Shown here one piece after another: positions 45,964-51,071 of a stretch of 51,071 nucleotides of DNA (positions are counted from its first letter, which is position 1; each line of letters opens with the position of its first letter). The stretch comes from DSNY01 sp037446035 (lineage in GTDB: Bacteria > Pseudomonadota > Gammaproteobacteria > Burkholderiales > Burkholderiaceae_F), in NCBI GenBank assembly GCA_037446035.1, contig JBBIJJ010000002.1, positions 1 through 51,071 of the forward strand, written 5' to 3'. Position numbers and translations under genes: made by a program. The notes under the pieces are model-generated. The model was not told where the DNA came from. It made no database searches and saw nothing but the letters and a program-made list of their open reading frames with translations.

Positions 45964-46737
45964 ATGGCCGACACCGCCGCCATCCGCGTGCGCAGGGTGC
46001 CGATCGGCGCGCCGCTTCAATGGCTCGCGCTCGGCTGGCGCGACTTTCTGCGCTGCCCCGGCGCCGGGCTCGTCCACGGGGCTTTCGTCGCGGTCGGCGG
46101 CTGGGTCGTGCTGGCGCTGTCGTTCCGGTACTGGTGGCTGGCGCCGGGCGCGTTTTCCGGATTCGTGATCGTCGGCCCCATCCTCGCCACCGGACTGTAC
46201 GAGCTGAGCCGGCTGCTCGGACGCGGCGAGTCGCCGGGTCTGGCGCAGGCGATCGCCGCCTGGCGGCGCGGCACCTGGCAGCTCGTGCAGCTCGGGCTGC
46301 TGCTGGCGGTCCTCGGCACCCTGTGGGTCGTCGGTTCGGCGATCCTCTTTGCGCTGTTCGTCAAGGTGCCGCTGCGCGGGCCCGTCGAGTTCCTGCGGTA
46401 CGTCGCGATCGAGCAGGGCGACGTGCTGTTCTTGGAGTGGGCGGTGCTCGGCGGGCTCGGCGTGTCGATCGTCTTCGCGATCTCGGCCGTTTCGCCGCCG
46501 CTGCTGCTCGGCCGCCGCATCGGCCTGGCCGCCGCGCTGCTGGCGAGCGTGCGCGCGGTCGGCGACAACCCCGGCCCGATGCTGGTCTGGGCGCTGGTGA
46601 TCCTGATCGCGACTTCGCTGTCGCTCGCCACCGCGATGCTCGGCTTCCTGATCAGCGTCCCGGTGATCGGACATGCGACCTGGCACGCGTATCGCGCGCT
46701 GATCGACGCTTCGGATCTGCCGTTACGCAACGAGTGA
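45964..46737 (+). CDS. DUF2189 integral membrane protein
   Basis: The 257-residue protein has six likely membrane helices. It includes the family pattern LGWRDFLRCPGAGLVHGAFV and IVGPILATGLYELSRLLGRGE near the N-terminus, which places it in DUF2189. No function is established. Three bases separate its stop from the next small gene, and the set DUF2189, DUF2788, dusA reads as one operon. Confidence 0.85.
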   Translation: MADTAAIRVRRVPIGAPLQWLALGWRDFLRCPGAGLVHGAFVAVGGWVVLALSFRYWWLAPGAFSGFVIVGPILATGLYELSRLLGRGESPGLAQAIAAWRRGTWQLVQLGLLLAVLGTLWVVGSAILFALFVKVPLRGPVEFLRYVAIEQGDVLFLEWAVLGGLGVSIVFAISAVSPPLLLGRRIGLAAALLASVRAVGDNPGPMLVWALVILIATSLSLATAMLGFLISVPVIGHATWHAYRALIDASDLPLRNE

Positions 46738-46740
46738 GCG

Positions 46741-46965
46741 ATGGCCGACGGCACGCTGTTCGGTCTGACCGAAAGCCAGATCACCGACTTCGGCATGACC
46801 TGGGGCGTGGGCGGCTTCATCGCTTTCATGGTGCTGATCATCTGGAAGCTCGCGCGCGATTCGAAGGCCGGCCGCTTCGGCACTTTCGTGCTGTTCTTCG
46901 TGCTGGCTTTTGGCATCCTCGGCTTCGTCGCCAAGAGCGTCATCCAGTGGCTGCTGCAGCGATGA
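46741..46965 (+). CDS. Small DUF2788 membrane protein
   Basis: The 74-residue protein has two membrane helices (FIAFMVLIIWKLA and FGTFVLFFVLAFGILGFVAK) around a short charged loop, and matches what I know of the DUF2788 family in size and pattern. Function is unknown. Its TGA overlaps the ATG of dusA (46962-46965), which supports translation as a real gene. Confidence 0.85.
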   Translation: MADGTLFGLTESQITDFGMTWGVGGFIAFMVLIIWKLARDSKAGRFGTFVLFFVLAFGILGFVAKSVIQWLLQR

Positions 46966-47951
46966 ACCCGTGGCGCTTCTGCGTCGCGCCGATGCTCGAC
47001 TGGACGGATCGGCACTGCCGTTACTTTCATCGCGTGCTGTCCAGGCGCGCGCGGCTGTACACGGAAATGATCACGACCGGTGCGCTGCTGCGCGGCGACG
47101 TCGCTCGGCACCTGGACTTCGATCCGGCCGAGCATCCGGTGGCGCTGCAACTGGGCGGCAGCGAGCCTGCCGAGCTCGCCCACTGCGCTCGGCTCGGGCA
47201 GCGCTGGGGCTACGACGAGATCAATCTGAACTGTGGCTGTCCGTCCGAACGCGTGCAGCGCGGCGCCTTCGGCGCGTGTCTGATGGCGGAGCCGCAACTG
47301 GTGGTCGATTGCATCAAGGCGATGCAGGACGTCGTGTCGATCCCCGTGACGGTCAAACAGCGTATCGGCATCGACCGCAACGAGGACTACGGCTTCGTCG
47401 CCGACTTTGTCGGTGCGCTCGTCGAGGGCGGCTGCCGCGTCTTCATCGTGCACGCGCGCAACGCCTGGCTGAAGGGGCTGAGCCCGAAGGAAAATCGCGA
47501 GGTGCCGCCGCTGCGCTACGCGGTGGTGCATCGTCTCAAACGCGACTTTCCCGATGCGGCGTTCGTGCTCAACGGCGGCATCGTGTCGCTCGCGCAGGCG
47601 CTGGATGAGTTGGCGCACGTCGACGGCGTGATGCTGGGCCGCGCCGCGTATCACGATCCCTTCCTGCTGGCCGAGGTCGACCGCGCGCTGTTCGGCGAGG
47701 TCGTCCCGCCGCCGACACGCGAGGCGGCCGTCGCCGCGATGGCGTCGTATCTGGCGCGACGCGTGGCGGCCGGCGATGCGCCGCGCGCGATCGTCGGCCA
47801 CGTGCTCGGTCTGTATGCCGGGCAACCCGGCGCGCGCGCATGGCGGCGCATGCTGAGCGATCCGGCCTTTCTCGCGCGCGAGGGGGCCAATGCGCTCGCC
47901 GCCGCAGCGCGCGCCTTCGCCGCTCGCAAGCCCGAGCGCATCGCTGCCTGA
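46962..47951 (+). CDS. dusA: tRNA dihydrouridine(20/20a) synthase DusA
   Basis: The 329-residue flavoprotein has the FMN-barrel start WRFCVAPMLDWTDRHCR, LYTEMITTGALLRGD, VALQLGGSEPAELA and the catalytic Cys93 in NLNCGCPSERVQRGAFGACL. The longer DusA-type signatures QRIGID and FIVHARNAWLKGLSPKENRE are present. It reduces uridines 20 and 20a in the D-loop of tRNA. The C-terminal helical domain is complete. It is coupled by ATGA overlap to the small membrane protein. Confidence 0.95.
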   Translation: MNPWRFCVAPMLDWTDRHCRYFHRVLSRRARLYTEMITTGALLRGDVARHLDFDPAEHPVALQLGGSEPAELAHCARLGQRWGYDEINLNCGCPSERVQRGAFGACLMAEPQLVVDCIKAMQDVVSIPVTVKQRIGIDRNEDYGFVADFVGALVEGGCRVFIVHARNAWLKGLSPKENREVPPLRYAVVHRLKRDFPDAAFVLNGGIVSLAQALDELAHVDGVMLGRAAYHDPFLLAEVDRALFGEVVPPPTREAAVAAMASYLARRVAAGDAPRAIVGHVLGLYAGQPGARAWRRMLSDPAFLAREGANALAAAARAFAARKPERIAA

Positions 47952-48357
47952 GCGCGGATTGCGGTTGCGCCGCAAACGGCGCGGGTATTCATCGTCGAGC
48001 GCAGGGAAAGCGCGAAACAGGCATCGCCCGCTTGAGGCCCGCTGCGGTGCGCCGTCTTCCGATGAAGAACGAACCGCCGGTGTTCCCGCGCGGGCATGGC
48101 CACGGCCGCTTCACCGAAACCCGGCTACAGCGCTGGGAGCTGGCGCCGACACGGCGCGCTCGGCGACGCCCTTGGCGATCCCACCGGCAGGCGGCTCGCC
48201 CGCAGCGGCTTGCCCGCCGGCGTCCGGTGAACCAGAGAGCGCTCGCGACCGGGCCCACAGGCGTTGCGCCGCGTGCCGCGGCCTGCGCGTCCGCGATCGG
48301 GCGATCGCCCGATCCGGTGCGGTCTGCGCGCTCTGCGGTGGCTGGCCTTGGCGCCGT
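47952..48357. other. Intergenic region without a supported gene
   Basis: The gap of 406 bases lies between the convergent dusA and DUF4124 genes. Open frames here are Arg/Ala-rich on both strands and have no ribosome site or domain. No terminator with a T-run was found. Confidence 0.45.
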
Positions 48358-48813
48358 TCACTCCGTCTTGCACTCCAGGTCGTAGTCTTCCTGGGCGCGG
48401 CGCATCGCCAGCTCGGCCGAGGCGCGCTGTTGCGGCGAGGCAGCCTCGAGATCGCGCCGCGCATAGTTCACGCGCGTGGCCAGTTCGCGGCACAGGGCGT
48501 CCTTGTTGACCACCACGGGCTTCGCTGGGGTGGGCGTGCGTTCGACGCGTACCGTGCGGGGCAGGTCTTTCCGATCGGCCGGTGCGCTCTTTGAATCCGC
48601 CTCGACCGGCTGCGACGTATCCACCGCGCGGCTTTTCTTCGTACCGGGCGGGCAGGTCTCGTTCGAGTAGGTGACTCGGCCGGCAGCATCCTCGCAGCGC
48701 TGCACGTTGTTGGCGTCGCTGGATGGCGCGGCGAGCAGGCCGGCGACCGCCAGGAGTGCGCCTAGGAGTCCCGGGCGGATCGCGTCACGGAAAGGAACGG
48801 CGGCAGGCGGCAT
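48358..48813 (-). CDS. DUF4124 domain-containing exported protein
   Basis: The 151-residue protein has a signal peptide (GLLGALLAVAGLLAAPSSDA) followed by NVQRCEDAAGRVTYSNETCPPGTKKSR, the DUF4124 pattern with two cysteines. The C-terminus is charged and helical (CRELATRVNYARRDLEAASP). These small periplasmic proteins are common in betaproteobacteria and have no known function. ATG 48813 follows GGGGG; earlier in-frame codons add ~150 residues without sense. It is divergent from the HPr-rel-A locus. Confidence 0.85.
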   Translation of the reverse strand: MPPAAVPFRDAIRPGLLGALLAVAGLLAAPSSDANNVQRCEDAAGRVTYSNETCPPGTKKSRAVDTSQPVEADSKSAPADRKDLPRTVRVERTPTPAKPVVVNKDALCRELATRVNYARRDLEAASPQQRASAELAMRRAQEDYDLECKTE

Positions 48814-49207
48814 CTGGACCCCCTTCGGATCGACCTTGGCGTCGCGCACCGAGTCTAGCCCGGAACTGGCCAGCCCCACTGCGCGCGCGCGCGGATTCGG
48901 CAGCCAACGCACTTCGGCGCCTGATCGAAGAGATGCCCGCGGCCGGAGACGTTCGGCCTGGCGTGGGGCAGGGCAGAAACGATCCACACTGTCCATGGAG
49001 TACGGGGCAGGAGACGCTGACGGCAGCCTGGGAAGGGACCAGGTATCGTTCCCATCGACGATCGGGAAGCAAGACCGCAGCCTTGCGAAAACTCCTGATG
49101 AATGGCGCTTGTACCAAGATGACGGGACGCCTATGATGAATTTGAAGTTAGTGGAATTTCGGCGTGGCCATGGGTGACGCGCGTGGCCGACGCCCGGATG
49201 GGATGTC
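48814..49207. other. Divergent intergenic region upstream of the HPr-rel-A locus
   Basis: These 394 bases hold no supported gene. They contain a good plus-strand promoter at 49109-49137 and an AT-richer start region before the small exported protein. Confidence 0.5.
49109..49137 (+). promoter_or_regulatory. Sigma70 promoter of the HPr-rel-A locus
   Basis: TTGTAC (49109-49114), a 17-base spacer and TATGAT (49132-49137) give a near-consensus promoter. A start near 49144 would leave a ~64-base leader before the ATG at 49208. Confidence 0.65.
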
Positions 49208-49675
49208 ATGGATACCAGCTCGACTCGTCGCCGGCTTATCAAAGGCTCGCTCGCTGTGCCTGCCGTGCTCACGGTCTCATCGGCATCGGCGCAGGCATGG
49301 TCCAGTTTTGGCCGCTGTCTGCGGCGCTCGCATCTGGATCAGCGCGAGCCATTTTTCTCCGTAGCCCGGGACAACATGTTCCGCAAGAAAGTCGAAGTGG
49401 TTCAGTTGGCTCATCGTGGCCATGTGAAGGGGTGGTACTTCCTGGATCAGAGCCGCAACGTTTACGTCAACGTCGAGCCGCCGCACAAGGCGCTGGACTT
49501 TGGCCGGGTCTTGCACCCGGACTGGGCGGTCACCGGGACCGGCTCCCGTTGGGCGCTGGTCTGGTTCGACAAGGGCAGCACGACCCAGTATTCGCGCATC
49601 TCGTTGCAGCGCCCTGCCGGCGCGGTGCCGGCGACGATGAGCTGCTACGGATCATTCGCCGGCGGACGCGCGTAA
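49208..49675 (+). CDS. Small exported protein of the HPr-rel-A locus
   Basis: The 155-residue protein begins MDTSSTRRRLIKGSLAVPAV, a Tat-like RRRLIKG signal ending at ASAQA near 30. The mature part is basic with many aromatics (GHVKGWYFLDQSRNVYVN, WALVWFDKGSTTQYSRI) and two cysteines, Cys37 and Cys146. I do not recognise the family. The next gene starts nine bases after its stop, so it is probably co-expressed with the PqqD-like chaperone and the kinase, and it may be their substrate or product carrier. There is no precursor-peptide-like core. Confidence 0.78.
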   Translation: MDTSSTRRRLIKGSLAVPAVLTVSSASAQAWSSFGRCLRRSHLDQREPFFSVARDNMFRKKVEVVQLAHRGHVKGWYFLDQSRNVYVNVEPPHKALDFGRVLHPDWAVTGTGSRWALVWFDKGSTTQYSRISLQRPAGAVPATMSCYGSFAGGRA

Positions 49676-49684
49676 CCATCGCCC

Positions 49685-49978
49685 ATGCAGGCCCGCTACC
49701 GTGCGGTCGCGGGAGTTCGATGCCTTGATCTCGGCGACGAGGCGGTTGTCTTCGATCCGCTGTCCTGGGACGCCCACGTTCTGAACGAGGCCGCAGTGGC
49801 CGTCCTCGAGTTGCTGCGGCAACCGTGCACGGTGGATCGGATCGCCGCCTTCCTCGGCGAAGCGCTGGTCGAATCCGAACGCGATGCGGCGCCCGCGCAT
49901 GCGCGGCGACTGCTCGACGAGCTGGTGGCGCTGCGGCTCGTGCACGAAGTCGACGAGAAGCCGGTTGCGGATCGCTGA
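49685..49978 (+). CDS. HPr-rel-A system PqqD family peptide chaperone
   Basis: The 97-residue protein has the PqqD pattern of a short beta meander (RCLDLGDEAVVFDPLSWDAHVLNEAAVAVLE) followed by three helices ending in LLDELVALRLVH. PqqD proteins hold the leader of ribosomal peptides for modifying enzymes. This variant is the type found next to HprK-related kinase A. It overlaps the kinase start by 14 bases. The client is unknown; the preceding exported protein is the nearest candidate. Confidence 0.85.
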   Translation: MQARYRAVAGVRCLDLGDEAVVFDPLSWDAHVLNEAAVAVLELLRQPCTVDRIAAFLGEALVESERDAAPAHARRLLDELVALRLVHEVDEKPVADR

Positions 49979-50915
49979 CCTGGCACCCGGTGAGCTGCGG
50001 ACATGGCTGCAGGGCCAGGGTCTGACGCTCGATTTCGGGGCTGCGCGCGCCCGCGTGCGCAGCGATACCCCCGAACTGGCGGAGCTGTTGCACACGGTAT
50101 ACGGCGGCTATACGCCCGACGAACCGGCTCGCGCGTGCGACGTCGCGGTCCACCTGCGCCGCCCGCACGGACTGCGGCGCTGGGTGCGCCCGCAAGTCGA
50201 GCTGCTGATCGACGGCGTGCGCGAGCTGGAACCTTTCCCGCGCGACACTTCGCTGCCGCTGCTCGAATGGGGGATGAACTATGCGCTGGCCACCCGTCTG
50301 ACGTGCTACCTGCTGCTGCACGCCGGCGTCGTGGAACGTGAGGGCCACGCAGTCCTGTTGCCGGCCTTGCCCGGCGCCGGCAAGAGCACGTTGACCGCGG
50401 CGCTTGCACTCGGTGGCTTCCGCCTGCTGTCCGACGAGTTCGGTGTCGTGCGCCTCGCCGATGCCCTCCTGCTGCCGCTGCTGCGGCCGGTGGCGCTGAA
50501 GAACGAGTCGATCGACGTCATCGCGGCGCTTGCGCCGCACGCCTCAATGGGCCCGCGCTTTCCCAAGACGCACAAGGGCACCGTCGCGCACCTAGCACCG
50601 TCTGCCGAGCACGTCGCTGCGCGTCATGCGCCGGCGGCGCCGAGGCTGGTCCTGTTTCCTCGCTTCGAGCCTGGCGTCGGCGTCGAGATCGAACCGGTGC
50701 CGCGTGCGCGGGCCTTTGCCCGACTGGCGGTCAACTCGTTCAACTACGAATTCCTTGGCCCCGACGCCTTCGACGCGCTCGGACGCGTCGTCGCGGCGAG
50801 CGCGTGCTACGAGATGCGCTACGGGGACCTGAGACGTGCCGTCGCAGCCATCGCCGAGCTGCTCGACGACGATGCCTTGACTCCTACCGCGCGTCCGCAA
50901 ACCCGGGACTATTGA
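49965..50915 (+). CDS. HprK-related kinase A
   Basis: The 316-residue protein has the P-loop PGAGKST (136-142) in a context like HPr kinase (LLHAGVVEREGHAVLLPALPG), a Walker-B-like LLSDEFG and the subgroup motif FPKTHKGTVAHLAP. No HPr or PTS gene is nearby, so the target is probably not HPr. The start is taken as TTG 49965, 14 bases inside the chaperone gene, preceded by GAGAAG; no ATG or GTG fits the conserved N-terminus. The last codon and stop, TAT TGA, belong to the terminal repeat of element copy 4, so the native C-terminus may have been altered by its insertion. Confidence 0.85.
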   Translation: MRIADLAPGELRTWLQGQGLTLDFGAARARVRSDTPELAELLHTVYGGYTPDEPARACDVAVHLRRPHGLRRWVRPQVELLIDGVRELEPFPRDTSLPLLEWGMNYALATRLTCYLLLHAGVVEREGHAVLLPALPGAGKSTLTAALALGGFRLLSDEFGVVRLADALLLPLLRPVALKNESIDVIAALAPHASMGPRFPKTHKGTVAHLAPSAEHVAARHAPAAPRLVLFPRFEPGVGVEIEPVPRARAFARLAVNSFNYEFLGPDAFDALGRVVAASACYEMRYGDLRRAVAAIAELLDDDALTPTARPQTRDY

Positions 50916-51071
50916 GGATTGCCTAACCTCGTGACACCACCGGCATGCGAGTTTTTCGGCTCCGAACGCACGGTTCCGTCATCCCGAGCGCACGCGAGGG
51001 ATCTCGGGTTTTCGGACGGCTGAGAAGCCGTGAAGCAATCGTTTTCCGAGCCAGAGACGAGGGTGAAGGCG
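50910..51071. repeat. MITE-like palindromic element, copy 4 (cut by window end)
   Basis: The left end TATTGA..ATTGCCTAACCTCGTGACAC matches the family terminus at nearly every position. An inner arm, CGTCATCCCGAGCGCACGCG, starts at 50978. Orientation is as in copy 3. The right end lies beyond the window. The first six bases form the last codon and stop of the kinase gene. Confidence 0.78.

Overview
The window comes from a GC-rich member of the Proteobacteria, almost certainly a betaproteobacterium of the Burkholderiales type. The best evidence is the right half, where scpB, rluB, rimP, nusA, infB, rbfA, truB and typA follow one another in the order usual for that group. Coding density is high and many neighbours overlap by ATGA. 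No rRNA gene, tRNA gene, CRISPR array or complete transposase gene was seen.

The left part (1 to about 31 kb) is an exopolysaccharide region. It opens with the last 44 codons of an unidentified gene and three exported lipoproteins: a possible polysaccharide-lyase-like protein, a kelch-like propeller, and a five-fold Ig-like repeat protein with a probable lectin-type end. Next come a Wzx-type flippase, a polysaccharide pyruvyl transferase and an asparagine-synthase-type amidotransferase. A minus-strand block (10.9 to 18.4 kb) then encodes a methyltransferase, a family 2 glycosyltransferase, a DUF4910 aminopeptidase-like protein, a PIG-L deacetylase, an RfbF-like nucleotidyltransferase, an extended SDR and a zinc-finger C-methyltransferase. 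The last three look like a pathway to an unusual, probably C-methylated, nucleotide sugar.

From 19.2 kb the plus strand carries the XrtA/PEP-CTERM-associated glycosyltransferase, then the regulators PrsK and PrsR, the giant TPR lipoprotein PrsT, and the TviB and TviC enzymes that make UDP-GalNAc-uronic acid type sugars. A trypsin-like protease and a YdcF-family membrane protein follow. The exosortase, a recognisable PEP-CTERM substrate and the Wza/Wzc export genes are not in this window.

The centre-right (31 to 48 kb) is largely housekeeping: lexA with its own SOS box, one inserted secreted beta-helix lipoprotein, the translation/transcription operon from scpB to typA, an EamA transporter, small membrane proteins and dusA. 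A promoter plus an intrinsic terminator in the leader before rimP suggests attenuation of the rimP-nusA-infB operon. The right end holds a DUF4124 protein and a three-gene HPr-rel-A locus (small exported protein, PqqD-like chaperone, HprK-related kinase A) behind a good sigma70 promoter.

The main non-genic signal is a family of about 200-bp, MITE-like palindromic elements with 28-bp terminal inverted repeats. There are three full copies and one cut by the window end. The element ends supply or abut the stop codons of three genes and overlap the start of prsK. Removing one copy in silico restores a tight operon junction.
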